A DNA stretch of 64,000 bases, from NCBI RefSeq assembly GCF_030332225.1, contig NZ_JAOWIF010000028.1, positions 124,001-188,000 of the forward strand. Reading direction: 5' to 3'. A program made the position numbers and the translations under genes. The notes beneath the pieces were generated by a model that saw only the letters and a program-made list of their open reading frames with translations, was not told the DNA's origin and did not search any database. Shown one piece after another: positions 19,298-27,702 of this stretch. The DNA comes from Citrobacter sp. Cu233. GTDB lineage: Bacteria > Pseudomonadota > Gammaproteobacteria > Enterobacterales > Enterobacteriaceae. The number at the start of each line of letters is the position of its first letter. Within the stretch, counting starts at the first letter, position 1.

Positions 19298-19816
19298 ATG
19301 AATACCGACGCAATTGAATCTATGGTTCGGGATGTGTTGAGCCGGATGAACAGCCTGCAAGGAGAAACAACCTCTCCCATTACGGCGGCAGCTTCAGCAC
19401 ATACCGCAAAAGTCACGGATTACCCCCTGGCGAATAAGCATCCTGAGTGGGTCAAAACCGCAACCAACAAAACGTTGGATGACTTCACTATCGAAAATGT
19501 TTTGAGCAATAAAGTGACCGCACAGGATATGCGTATCACACCTGAAACGCTGCGTATTCAGGCGGACATCGCCAAAGACGCCGGCCGTGACAGACTGGCG
19601 ATGAACTTCGAACGTGCAGCCGAACTGACTGCGGTACCTGACGACCGCATTCTTGAGATCTACAACGCGCTACGTCCTTATCGCTCAACGAAAGACGAGT
19701 TGATGGCCATCGCCGACGATCTGGAGAATCGCTATCAGGCGAAGATCTGTGCCGCGTTCGTTCGTGAAGCAGCAGCGCTGTATGTAGAGCGTAAGAAACT
19801 TAAAGGCGACGACTAA
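19298..19816 (+). CDS. pduE: Propanediol dehydratase small subunit PduE
   Basis: PduE is the gamma subunit of diol dehydratase. From the ATG at 19298 it has 172 residues, matching the family; an in-frame start at 19280 would add six residues and lacks a better ribosome site, whereas AAGGATAAC precedes 19298. The N-terminus MNTDAIESMVRDVLSRMNS is helix-like and resembles the targeting peptides of PduD and PduP. The core motif NKTLDDFTIENVLSNKVTAQDMRI is typical of the family. Confidence 0.95.
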   Translation: MNTDAIESMVRDVLSRMNSLQGETTSPITAAASAHTAKVTDYPLANKHPEWVKTATNKTLDDFTIENVLSNKVTAQDMRITPETLRIQADIAKDAGRDRLAMNFERAAELTAVPDDRILEIYNALRPYRSTKDELMAIADDLENRYQAKICAAFVREAAALYVERKKLKGDD

Positions 19817-19831
19817 CGTCAGGGTGAAACG

Positions 19832-21664
19832 ATGCGATATATAGCTGGCATTGATATAGGCAACTCATCAACGGAAGTCGCACTGGCAACCCTGGATGAG
19901 ACTGGCGCGCTAAGCATTTCCGGCAGCGCACTGGCGGAAACCACCGGAATTAAAGGCACATTGCGTAATGTGTTTGGTATTCAGGAGGCACTTGCACAGG
20001 CGGCAAAAAATGCCGGAATTAATGTCAGCGATATTTCGCTCATCCGTATTAACGAAGCCACACCGGTTATTGGTGACGTGGCGATGGAAACCATCACCGA
20101 AACCATCATCACAGAATCCACCATGATCGGTCACAACCCCAAAACGCCTGGCGGTGTCGGGTTAGGCGTTGGTGTAACCATTACGCCGGAAGAGCTCCTG
20201 AGCCGTCCGGCGGATACACCGTATATTCTGGTGGTGTCATCGGCTTTCGATTTTGCCGATGTCGCCACGATGATTAATGCTTCCGCACGCGCCGGATACC
20301 AGTTGACTGGCGTTATTTTGCAACAGGACGACGGTGTGCTGGTCAGCAACCGGCTGAACATGCCTCTGCCCATCGTTGATGAAGTCCGCCATATCGATCG
20401 TATCCCGTTGGGCATGCTGGCCGCCATTGAGGTCGCTGTTCCTGGCAAAGTTATCGAAACCCTTTCTAACCCGTACGGAATCGCGACTGTCTTCAGCCTT
20501 AGCGCAGAGGAGACCAAAAACATTGTCCCCATGGCCCGCGCACTGATTGGCAACCGCTCTGCAGTTGTGGTGAAAACGCCATCTGGTGATGTGAAGGCTC
20601 GTGCGATACCAGCCGGAAACCTGGAACTGCAATCGCAAGGACGAACCGTACGCGTCGATGTCGCGGCAGGTGCAGACGCGATTATGAAAGCGGTTGGTGA
20701 ATGCCCGAAACTGGATAACGTCATCGGAGAGGCGGGAACCAATATTGGCGGCATGCTGGAGCACGTTCGCCAGACAATGGCTGAATTAACCAACAAACCC
20801 AGCCATGAAATCTTTATTCAGGATCTGTTGGCAGTTGATACTTCAGTTCCAGTCAGCGTGACCGGGGGACTTGCCGGCGAGTTTTCGTTGGAACAAGCCG
20901 TTGGTATTGCTTCTATGGTGAAATCAGATCGTCTGCAAATGGCGATGATTGCCCAGGAAATCACGCAAAAACTCAACATTGATGTACAGGTTGGTGGGGC
21001 TGAAGCCGAAGCCGCTATTCTGGGAGCCTTAACCACACCGGGTACCACACGTCCACTGGCTATTCTGGATCTTGGGGCCGGATCAACTGACGCCTCTATC
21101 ATTAATCCTCAGGGCGAAATTATTGCCACACACCTGGCGGGCGCAGGCGATATGGTCACGATGATTATTGCCCGTGAACTGGGTCTGGATGACCGCTATT
21201 TGGCGGAAGAGATCAAGAAGTACCCGCTGGCGAAAGTGGAGAGCTTGTTTCACCTGCGTCACGAAGATGGCAGCGTTCAGTTCTTCCCAACACCTCTCTC
21301 TCCTGCCGTCTTCGCTCGCGTATGCGTTGTAAAACCTGCTGAGCTGGTGCCACTGCCGGGCGATCTGACGCTGGAAAAAGTTCGGGCTATTCGTCGCAGC
21401 GCTAAAGAGCGTGTTTTTGTTACCAACGCGCTGAGAGCGTTGCGACAGGTTAGCCCGACCGGGAACATTCGGGACATTCCCTTTGTCGTTTTGGTTGGAG
21501 GTTCCTCTCTGGACTTCGAAGTTCCGCAACTGGTTACTGATGCGCTGGCTCATTATCGCCTGGTCGCGGGTCGCGGCAATATTCGGGGTTCGGAAGGCCC
21601 GCGAAACGCAGTTGCGACGGGGTTAATTATCTCCTGGTACAAGGCATTCGCTCATGGAAAGTAA
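19832..21664 (+). CDS. pduG: Diol dehydratase reactivase large subunit PduG
   Basis: PduG is the large subunit of the ATP-dependent reactivating factor that pulls damaged cobalamin out of diol dehydratase. The 610-residue protein has the Hsp70/actin-like ATPase phosphate loops GIDIGNSSTE (near residue 5) and ILDLGAGSTD (near 411), and the family segment MIGHNPKTPGGVGLGVG. It overlaps pduH by 11 bases, and the two products form a complex. Confidence 0.96.
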   Translation: MRYIAGIDIGNSSTEVALATLDETGALSISGSALAETTGIKGTLRNVFGIQEALAQAAKNAGINVSDISLIRINEATPVIGDVAMETITETIITESTMIGHNPKTPGGVGLGVGVTITPEELLSRPADTPYILVVSSAFDFADVATMINASARAGYQLTGVILQQDDGVLVSNRLNMPLPIVDEVRHIDRIPLGMLAAIEVAVPGKVIETLSNPYGIATVFSLSAEETKNIVPMARALIGNRSAVVVKTPSGDVKARAIPAGNLELQSQGRTVRVDVAAGADAIMKAVGECPKLDNVIGEAGTNIGGMLEHVRQTMAELTNKPSHEIFIQDLLAVDTSVPVSVTGGLAGEFSLEQAVGIASMVKSDRLQMAMIAQEITQKLNIDVQVGGAEAEAAILGALTTPGTTRPLAILDLGAGSTDASIINPQGEIIATHLAGAGDMVTMIIARELGLDDRYLAEEIKKYPLAKVESLFHLRHEDGSVQFFPTPLSPAVFARVCVVKPAELVPLPGDLTLEKVRAIRRSAKERVFVTNALRALRQVSPTGNIRDIPFVVLVGGSSLDFEVPQLVTDALAHYRLVAGRGNIRGSEGPRNAVATGLIISWYKAFAHGK

Positions 21665-22004
21665 CCTCACTGTACCCGCTATCGTGATCTTCGCCATGGG
21701 TGACTTCGCAAACATCTGGAATGACGTTCTGCTGGGCATTGAAGAAGAAGGTATCCCCTTCGTGATTCAACAGACTCACTCGACTGACATTATCCACAAC
21801 GCATGGCTGGCCGCCTGTCAGTCACCGTTGCTGGTCGGCATTGGATGCGACCGGGAAAAGCTGGTTGTGCACTATAAGAATCTACCCACCTCAGCGCCAC
21901 TTTTTACGCTGACATATCAACAAAATAGCCACGCTCGCCGGAGCATTGGTAATAACGCTGCGCGGCTGGTAAAAGGCATCCCCTTCCGGGACTGCCACTC
22001 ATAA
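21654..22004 (+). CDS. pduH: Diol dehydratase reactivase small subunit PduH
   Basis: PduH is the 116-residue small subunit of the diol dehydratase reactivase. Its fold resembles the dehydratase beta subunit, for which it is thought to substitute during cofactor exchange; [11 protein letters not shown] near residue 30 parallels [12 protein letters not shown] in PduD. The start lies inside the end of pduG, so translation is probably coupled. Confidence 0.94.
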   Translation: MESNLTVPAIVIFAMGDFANIWNDVLLGIEEEGIPFVIQQTHSTDIIHNAWLAACQSPLLVGIGCDREKLVVHYKNLPTSAPLFTLTYQQNSHARRSIGNNAARLVKGIPFRDCHS

Positions 22005-22023
22005 TCCACAGGAGAAAAGCAGT

Positions 22024-22299
22024 ATGAATAACGCACTGGGACTGGTTGAAACAAAAGGGCTTGTCGGCGCTATTGAAGCCGCTGATGCCATGGTGAAATC
22101 CGCAAATGTGCAGTTGGTTGGTTACGAAAAAATTGGTTCTGGCCTGATCACCGTGATGGTCCGCGGAGATGTCGGCGCAGTAAAAGCAGCAGTAGATGCA
22201 GGAAGCGCAGCAGCGAGTGCTGTTGGAGAGGTGAAATCCTGTCACGTTATTCCACGTCCACACAGCGACGTTGAAGCCATTTTACCTAAATCCGCATAA
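22024..22299 (+). CDS. pduJ: Microcompartment shell protein PduJ
   Basis: PduJ is a 91-residue single-BMC hexamer and the most abundant facet protein along with PduB and PduA. It closely repeats Pdu[45 protein letters not shown] and [15 protein letters not shown] align residue for residue with PduA. The small differences fall near the N-terminus, around the middle helix and at the C-terminus. AGGAG precedes the ATG by 9 bases. Confidence 0.96.
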   Translation: MNNALGLVETKGLVGAIEAADAMVKSANVQLVGYEKIGSGLITVMVRGDVGAVKAAVDAGSAAASAVGEVKSCHVIPRPHSDVEAILPKSA

Positions 22300-22323
22300 A
22301 TCGCCGTAAACAAGGAGCACAGC

Positions 22324-22782
22324 GTGAAGCAATCACTGGGATTACTTGAAGTTAGTGGTCTGGCATTAGCCATCAGTTGCGCGGACGTCATGGCGAAAGC
22401 CGCTTCCATCACGCTGGTGGGCCTCGAAAAAACCAACGGCTCGGGCTGGACGGTGATCAAAATCATCGGGGATGTGGCCTCCGTTCAGGCGGCTATATCC
22501 ACCGGTGCCAGTTTAGCAGAACTTCGAAATGGACTGGTCGCGCACAGGGTCATTTCCAGGCCCGGAGAAGGCATTCTGTCCCACAGTGTGCCCGTGCAGC
22601 CTGAACCAGAACCGATACCTGCTGTATCGCAAAAAGAAATGGCTACAGAAATTGCATTACCTGAAGCAGCGCCACAGGCAGAGTTGATTAGCTGCAACCT
22701 GTGTCTTGACCCTGCCTGCCCTCGCCAGAAAGGCGAGCCACGCGCGCTCTGCCTGCATTCGGGAAAACGAGGTGAAGCGTAA
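22324..22782 (+). CDS. pduK: Microcompartment shell protein PduK with Cys-rich C-terminal tail
   Basis: PduK is a minor shell protein of 152 residues. Residues 1-90 are a BMC domain (LGLLEVSGLALAISCADVMAKAA, GEGILSH); about 35 residues of Pro/Glu-rich linker follow, then a C-terminal tail with four cysteines spaced C-x2-C-x4-C-x10-C (residues 124-143). That spacing could bind a metal or Fe-S cluster, but the ligand is not known to me. The stop overlaps the pduL start by one base (TAATG). Confidence 0.94.
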   Translation: MKQSLGLLEVSGLALAISCADVMAKAASITLVGLEKTNGSGWTVIKIIGDVASVQAAISTGASLAELRNGLVAHRVISRPGEGILSHSVPVQPEPEPIPAVSQKEMATEIALPEAAPQAELISCNLCLDPACPRQKGEPRALCLHSGKRGEA

Positions 22783-23414
22783 TGGATAAACAGCAACTGG
22801 AAACAACGGTCAGTAAAGTACTGGATGAAATGCGTGAACGACCTATTCCTCTCGGGATTTCGAACCGTCACATCCACCTTTGCGCCGAGGACTACACTCG
22901 TCTGTTCCCCAATCAGCCGATTAGCGAGAAAAAGGGCCTGTTGCAGCCCGGACAATATGCCGCAGATCAGACCGTCACACTGGTCGGACCGAAAGGTCAG
23001 TTAAAGAATGTGCGTCTGCTTGGTCCACTGCGTGGTACTAGCCAGGTGGAGATATCTCGAACCGACGCCCGCACATTAGGCATCGCTGCACCGCTGCGCA
23101 TGTCCGGTAATATTCAGGGAACACCTGGCATTCGTCTTATCAGCCCCTTTGCTGAACTGGACTTACCCTCCGGGGTTATTGTTGCTCAGCGACATATCCA
23201 TATGTCACCGCTGGATGCGCTGATACTGCGCGTATCTCATGGAGATAAAGTCTCCGTGGCAATCAATGGCGATGAACGCCGACTGATTTTCGATAATGTT
23301 GCCGTACGCGTTTCACCGAATATGCGCCTTGAGATGCATATCGATACAGACGAAGCCAATGCAGCAGGCGCTGATAATCCGCAGGCATTTGCCACATTGG
23401 TGGCCCCACGATGA
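22782..23414 (+). CDS. pduL: Phosphate propanoyltransferase PduL
   Basis: PduL converts propionyl-CoA and phosphate to propionyl phosphate and recycles CoA inside the microcompartment. The 210-residue protein carries the two zinc-binding histidine motifs of the family, SNRHIHL near residue 26 and AQRHIHMSP near residue 144, each in a beta-barrel half. The N-terminal MDKQQLETTVSKVLDEMRER is an amphipathic targeting helix. It is unrelated to the Pta-type phosphotransacylases. Confidence 0.96.
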   Translation: MDKQQLETTVSKVLDEMRERPIPLGISNRHIHLCAEDYTRLFPNQPISEKKGLLQPGQYAADQTVTLVGPKGQLKNVRLLGPLRGTSQVEISRTDARTLGIAAPLRMSGNIQGTPGIRLISPFAELDLPSGVIVAQRHIHMSPLDALILRVSHGDKVSVAINGDERRLIFDNVAVRVSPNMRLEMHIDTDEANAAGADNPQAFATLVAPR

Positions 23415-23902
23415 ACAACGAACTGCTGCAACGCATCATTGAGGAAGTTGTTTCCCGGCTCAAAAAACGCGCGGAAAGTACCATCACGTTGAGCGTCGCA
23501 CAGTTACGGGAAATCGACTCCCGGACCTTATGTTGTCAGTACTCGTCACTGCACCTCCTGCAGGCAGACCTGCCTTTACTGGAGAAAATTGCAGATTGCA
23601 GTCCGTCCAGTGTCACGGTGGTAACAATCCACGAGGCGCTGGCATGCGGGCTTCGCGTAAAAATATCTCTACAGCATCGGCTGTTACCGGCACTCCCCGT
23701 GAAAAAGCTCGCACGGCTGCCGCTGGAGTTCAGTAATGAACAGGGGCACATCGTCATGCTGCATCCCGAAACGCTCTTAAGTTATGCCGATGTTGCCAAA
23801 CTTAACGGTGGCATCCTGGTGCTGCGTCGTCGCTGTGTCGTGACGGCACTGGCCAGGGAAGCCGTTAGTGCGCGAAATGTTCAATTAATTAAGCAGGAGT
23901 GA
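23411..23902 (+). CDS. pduM: Microcompartment protein PduM
   Basis: PduM is needed for correct microcompartment structure in Salmonella, but its biochemical role is not settled. The 163-residue product starts with MNNELLQRIIEEVVSRLKKR, an amphipathic helix very like the cargo-targeting peptides of PduD and PduP, followed by a globular domain with no motif I recognise. It overlaps the pduL stop by four bases (ATGA) and ends 3 bases before pduN. Confidence 0.92.
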   Translation: MNNELLQRIIEEVVSRLKKRAESTITLSVAQLREIDSRTLCCQYSSLHLLQADLPLLEKIADCSPSSVTVVTIHEALACGLRVKISLQHRLLPALPVKKLARLPLEFSNEQGHIVMLHPETLLSYADVAKLNGGILVLRRRCVVTALAREAVSARNVQLIKQE

Positions 23903-23905
23903 ACC

Positions 23906-24193
23906 ATGTATCTGGCAAGGGTTACAGGCGTTGTGGTTTCTACGCAAAAGTCGCCATCACTGGTGGGGAAAAAACTGTTGCTGGTACGTCGAGTAAGCAC
24001 TGACGGAGAGCTCCCCGCCTCCCCCTCTACCGGAGATGAAGTCGCGGTTGACTCTGTCGGTGCAGGAACTGGCGAACTGGTGTTACTCAGTAGCGGATCC
24101 AGCGCCAGGCACGTTTTTTCCGGTCCTAATGAAGCTATCGATCTGGCCATTGTCGGCATTGTCGACACGCTTTCTTACCAGGAGAAACTATGA
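23906..24193 (+). CDS. pduN: Microcompartment vertex protein PduN
   Basis: PduN is the pentameric BMV (EutN/CcmL-type) protein that closes the vertices of the shell. The sequence [25 protein letters not shown] and [20 protein letters not shown] is typical of the family. The product is 95 residues; the reading runs on after VGIVDTLS through YQEKL to a TGA that overlaps the pduO ATG. The Salmonella protein, as I recall it, stops a few residues earlier, so this one has a slightly longer tail. Confidence 0.94.
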   Translation: MYLARVTGVVVSTQKSPSLVGKKLLLVRRVSTDGELPASPSTGDEVAVDSVGAGTGELVLLSSGSSARHVFSGPNEAIDLAIVGIVDTLSYQEKL

Positions 24194-25197
24194 CGATTTA
24201 TACCCGAACGGGCGACGCTGGCACGACAGCGCTTTTTACCGGACAACGCGTGAGTAAATCACATCCGCGCGTTGAGGCCTACGGTACGTTGGATGAACTC
24301 AATGCTGCATTGAGCCTGTGTGCCTGCGCGGTAAAAAGCCAGCAACATCGTCTCTTACTTGAAGATATTCAGTTGCAGTTGTTTTGGTTCAGTGCCGAAC
24401 TGGCCAGCGAAAGCGAGCAGCCAACGCCCGATCAGCGATACATCAGCTCGGAAGAAATTGCGGCTCTGGAAGCCGCTATCGATACCGCCATGGGGCGGAT
24501 TCCTCCACAGCGCAGTTTTATTTTACCTGGCCGCAGCGAAGCCGCCAGCCGGCTACACTTCGCCCGCACGCTGGCTCGGCGCGCAGAAAGGCGACTGGTC
24601 GAACTCTCGGCCAATGTCTCCATCCGACATGTATTGATGCGTTATATCAACCGCCTGTCCGACTGTTTATATGCACTTGCACGTGCCGAAGATCATGACA
24701 TTCATCAAAACGACATCATTCATAAAGTCGCCGAGCGCTATCTTGCAGCCACTCGCACAGCAGTCACCAGGGAGTCGACTATGTCTTTGTCTTTTCATGA
24801 ACTCCATCAACTGACACGCGCGGCAGTAACGCGCGCTGAAGAGCTCCAGGTCCCTGTCGTTATCAGCATAGTGGATACCAATGGTACGCCTACAGTGACC
24901 TGGCGCATGCCAGATGCCTTACTCGTCAGTAGTGAACTGGCGCCGAAAAAAGCCTGGACCGCCGTCGCCATGAAAACTGCCACGCACGAACTGACGTCCG
25001 CGGTTCAGCCAGGCGCCGCACTTTACGGTCTGGAAAGCCATATGCAGGGAAAAATCGTCACCTTTGGAGGCGGCTACGCATTATGGCGCGAAGGTTTACT
25101 CCTTGGGGGTCTTGGCATCAGCGGAGGAAGCGTTGAGCAGGATATGGACATTGCAGAAACGGCCATTGCGGCGATTAACGTGAGAACACATCAATGA
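24190..25197 (+). CDS. pduO: Corrinoid adenosyltransferase PduO, two-domain
   Basis: PduO makes adenosylcobalamin from cob(I)alamin and ATP for the dehydratase. The 335-residue protein joins an N-terminal ATP:cob(I)alamin adenosyltransferase domain (about 1-185, starting [14 protein letters not shown], with the ATP/corrinoid segments [26 protein letters not shown]) to a C-terminal DUF336/HbpS-like domain (about 198-335). The linker codes for an in-frame ATG at 24781 (Met198) preceded by AGGGAG at a good distance, so a separate C-terminal product is possible. Both ends overlap neighbours as ATGA. Confidence 0.96.
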   Translation: MTIYTRTGDAGTTALFTGQRVSKSHPRVEAYGTLDELNAALSLCACAVKSQQHRLLLEDIQLQLFWFSAELASESEQPTPDQRYISSEEIAALEAAIDTAMGRIPPQRSFILPGRSEAASRLHFARTLARRAERRLVELSANVSIRHVLMRYINRLSDCLYALARAEDHDIHQNDIIHKVAERYLAATRTAVTRESTMSLSFHELHQLTRAAVTRAEELQVPVVISIVDTNGTPTVTWRMPDALLVSSELAPKKAWTAVAMKTATHELTSAVQPGAALYGLESHMQGKIVTFGGGYALWREGLLLGGLGISGGSVEQDMDIAETAIAAINVRTHQ

Positions 25198-26579
25198 ATA
25201 CTTCAGAACTTGAAACCCTTATCCGCAACATTTTGACTGAGCAACTCGTCCCGGCAAAAACAGACGTTAAAGGCAAGGGTATCTTTCCGTCCGTCGGTGA
25301 AGCAATCGATGCGGCTCATCAGGCTTTTTTGCGCTATCAACAATGTCCGCTAAAAACCCGCAGCGCCATCATTAACGCCCTTCGGGAAGAGCTGACGCCT
25401 CATCTGGCTTCTTTGGCCGCTGAAAGCGCAACAGAAACGGGAATGGGTAACAAAGAGGATAAATTTCTTAAGAATAAAGCCGCGCTCGACAACACCCCTG
25501 GCATCGAAGACCTCACCACCACTGCACTTACCGGTGACGGTGGCATGGTGTTGTTTGAGTACTCTCCATTTGGGGTAATTGGCTCCGTTGCACCAAGTAC
25601 GAACCCCACGGAAACCATCATCAATAACAGCATCAGTATGCTGGCTGCGGGAAACAGCGTTTACTTCAGTCCGCACCCTGGCGCAAAAGCAGTATCACTG
25701 AAACTGATTGCCATGATTGAAGATATTGCCTTCCGCTGCTGCGGGATCCGGAATCTTGTCGTCACGGTCACAGAACCTACTTTTGAAGCTACCCAGCAGA
25801 TGATGGCTCACCCTAAAATCGCAGTTCTGGCGATTACCGGCGGCCCTGGCATTGTTGCTATGGGTATGAAAAGCGGGAAGAAAGTTATTGGTGCTGGCGC
25901 AGGAAACCCGCCCTGTATTGTTGATGAAACTGCCGATCTGGTTAAAGCAGCTGAAGATATCATCAACGGCGCATCGTTTGATTACAACCTGCCCTGTATT
26001 GCTGAGAAAAGCCTGATTGTTGTCGATGCTGTTGCTGAACGGCTGGTCCAACAAATGCAGTCTTTTGGCGCGTTACTTCTGCACGACGAAGACATTAACA
26101 AACTGCGCGCCGCCTGTCTGCCTGAAGGCATAGCCAATAAAAAACTGGTTGGAAAGAGCCCGGCAGCTCTGCTTGAAGCTGCGGACATACCGGTTCCGGC
26201 AAAAACACCTCGCCTGTTGATTGGCATCGTCAATGCTGACGATTCGTGGGTCACCAGCGAACAGTTGATGCCAATGCTGCCCATCGTGAGCGTAAAGGAT
26301 TTTGACAGTGCACTGGCATTGGCACTGAAAGTTGAAGAGGGGTTGCATCACACTGCCATTATGCATTCACAAAACGTGTCACGTCTGAATCTTGCCGCCC
26401 GCACCCTTCAGACCTCCATCTTTGTGAAGAATGGCCCCTCTTACGCCGGTATTGGTGTCGGTGGAGAAGGCTTTACCACCTTTACTATTGCCACACCAAC
26501 CGGTGAAGGCACAACGTCAGCGCGAACTTTCGCGCGCTCTCGTCGTTGCGTGCTAACCAACGGTTTTTCTATTCGCTAA
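25194..26579 (+). CDS. pduP: CoA-acylating propionaldehyde dehydrogenase PduP
   Basis: PduP oxidises propionaldehyde to propionyl-CoA with NAD+. The 461-residue protein has an N-terminal targeting helix ([18 protein letters not shown]) followed by an aldehyde dehydrogenase fold. The catalytic cysteine is Cys268 in NLPCIAEKS, and NAD-binding elements FGVIGSVAPSTNPTET and ITGGPGIVAMG are visible. With PduL and PduW it forms the ATP-yielding oxidative branch of propanediol breakdown. Confidence 0.97.
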   Translation: MNTSELETLIRNILTEQLVPAKTDVKGKGIFPSVGEAIDAAHQAFLRYQQCPLKTRSAIINALREELTPHLASLAAESATETGMGNKEDKFLKNKAALDNTPGIEDLTTTALTGDGGMVLFEYSPFGVIGSVAPSTNPTETIINNSISMLAAGNSVYFSPHPGAKAVSLKLIAMIEDIAFRCCGIRNLVVTVTEPTFEATQQMMAHPKIAVLAITGGPGIVAMGMKSGKKVIGAGAGNPPCIVDETADLVKAAEDIINGASFDYNLPCIAEKSLIVVDAVAERLVQQMQSFGALLLHDEDINKLRAACLPEGIANKKLVGKSPAALLEAADIPVPAKTPRLLIGIVNADDSWVTSEQLMPMLPIVSVKDFDSALALALKVEEGLHHTAIMHSQNVSRLNLAARTLQTSIFVKNGPSYAGIGVGGEGFTTFTIATPTGEGTTSARTFARSRRCVLTNGFSIR

Positions 26580-26589
26580 TGAGGCCGTT

Positions 26590-27702
26590 ATGAATAGCTT
26601 TTCACTGCAAACACAATTGTACAGCGGCCAGGGAAGTCTGGATGTGCTCAAGCGTTTCTCCAATAAGCATATCTGGATTATCTGCGACAGTTTTCTCGCA
26701 CGTTCACCCCTGATTGAAAAGCTGCGAAATGCGCTGCCCGCGGATAACCGCATCAGTATTTTCAGTGATATCACACCCGATCCAACCATTGGTACGGTAG
26801 TTCAAGGGATTGCACAAATGCAGTCCCTGCAACCGGATGTCGTGATTGGCTTTGGCGGTGGCTCCGCACTTGACGCCGCCAAAGCTATCGTCTGGTTCAG
26901 CCGTCAGTTTGGTATTGAAATCGAAACCTGTGTGGCAATTCCCACCACCAGCGGTACAGGCTCGGAAGTGACCAGTGCCTGCGTGATCAGCGATCCAGAG
27001 AAAGGTATTAAATATCCACTATTTAATAACGCGCTCTACCCTGACATGGCCATTCTTGATCCTATGCTGGTTGTCAGCGTTCCCCCCGCCATTACTGCGA
27101 ATACCGGACTGGACGTCCTGACGCATGCACTGGAAGCCTACGTATCGACGAAAGCCAGTGATTTCACGGATGCTCTGGCGGAAAAATCCGCGCAAATTGT
27201 CTTCCAGTACCTACCTGTTGCGGTTAGCAAAGGCGATTGCCTGGCAACTCGGGGGAAAATGCACAATGCCTCTACATTGGCAGGGATGGCATTTAGCCAG
27301 GCGGGGTTGGGTATCAATCACGCCATTGCCCATCAGCTCGGTGGGCAGTTTCACTTACCCCATGGACTGGCTAACGCACTGTTACTCACTCGTGTCATTC
27401 AGTTTAATGCACGCGATCCGCGGGCGGCAAAGCGCTACGCCCGTTTCGCGAAAGCCTGCCATTTATGCCCGGATAGTGCGAATGATACGGCGGCACTCAA
27501 TGCGCTCATTCATCATATTGAACAACTCAAAAAACAGTGCGCATTACCGACATTTATTGATGCACTGAAAGACGAGAAGCATACCTGGTCGCAACGTATA
27601 CCGTCGATGGTTCAGGCCGCGCTGGCTGATGTCACGTTGCAAACCAATCCCCGCGTAGCTGATGCCAGTGCCATTCAGGAACTGCTTGAGGAATTATTAT
27701 GA
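26590..27702 (+). CDS. pduQ: 1-Propanol dehydrogenase PduQ
   Basis: PduQ is an iron-dependent (type III) alcohol dehydrogenase that reduces propionaldehyde to 1-propanol and regenerates NAD+ for PduP inside the compartment. The 370 residues include the nucleotide loop GFGGGSALDAAKA, PTTSGTGSEVT, and the metal ligand region HALEAYVS, NHAIAHQLGG and LPHGLANALLL. It lacks an obvious N-terminal targeting helix, so it may enter with PduP. It overlaps pduS by four bases. Confidence 0.96.
   Translation: MNSFSLQTQLYSGQGSLDVLKRFSNKHIWIICDSFLARSPLIEKLRNALPADNRISIFSDITPDPTIGTVVQGIAQMQSLQPDVVIGFGGGSALDAAKAIVWFSRQFGIEIETCVAIPTTSGTGSEVTSACVISDPEKGIKYPLFNNALYPDMAILDPMLVVSVPPAITANTGLDVLTHALEAYVSTKASDFTDALAEKSAQIVFQYLPVAVSKGDCLATRGKMHNASTLAGMAFSQAGLGINHAIAHQLGGQFHLPHGLANALLLTRVIQFNARDPRAAKRYARFAKACHLCPDSANDTAALNALIHHIEQLKKQCALPTFIDALKDEKHTWSQRIPSMVQAALADVTLQTNPRVADASAIQELLEELL

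Noticed and set aside
20131-20796. A 221-codon minus-strand frame opposite pduG
   Set aside because: Shadow of PduG, which is clearly coding on the plus strand with Hsp70-like motifs.
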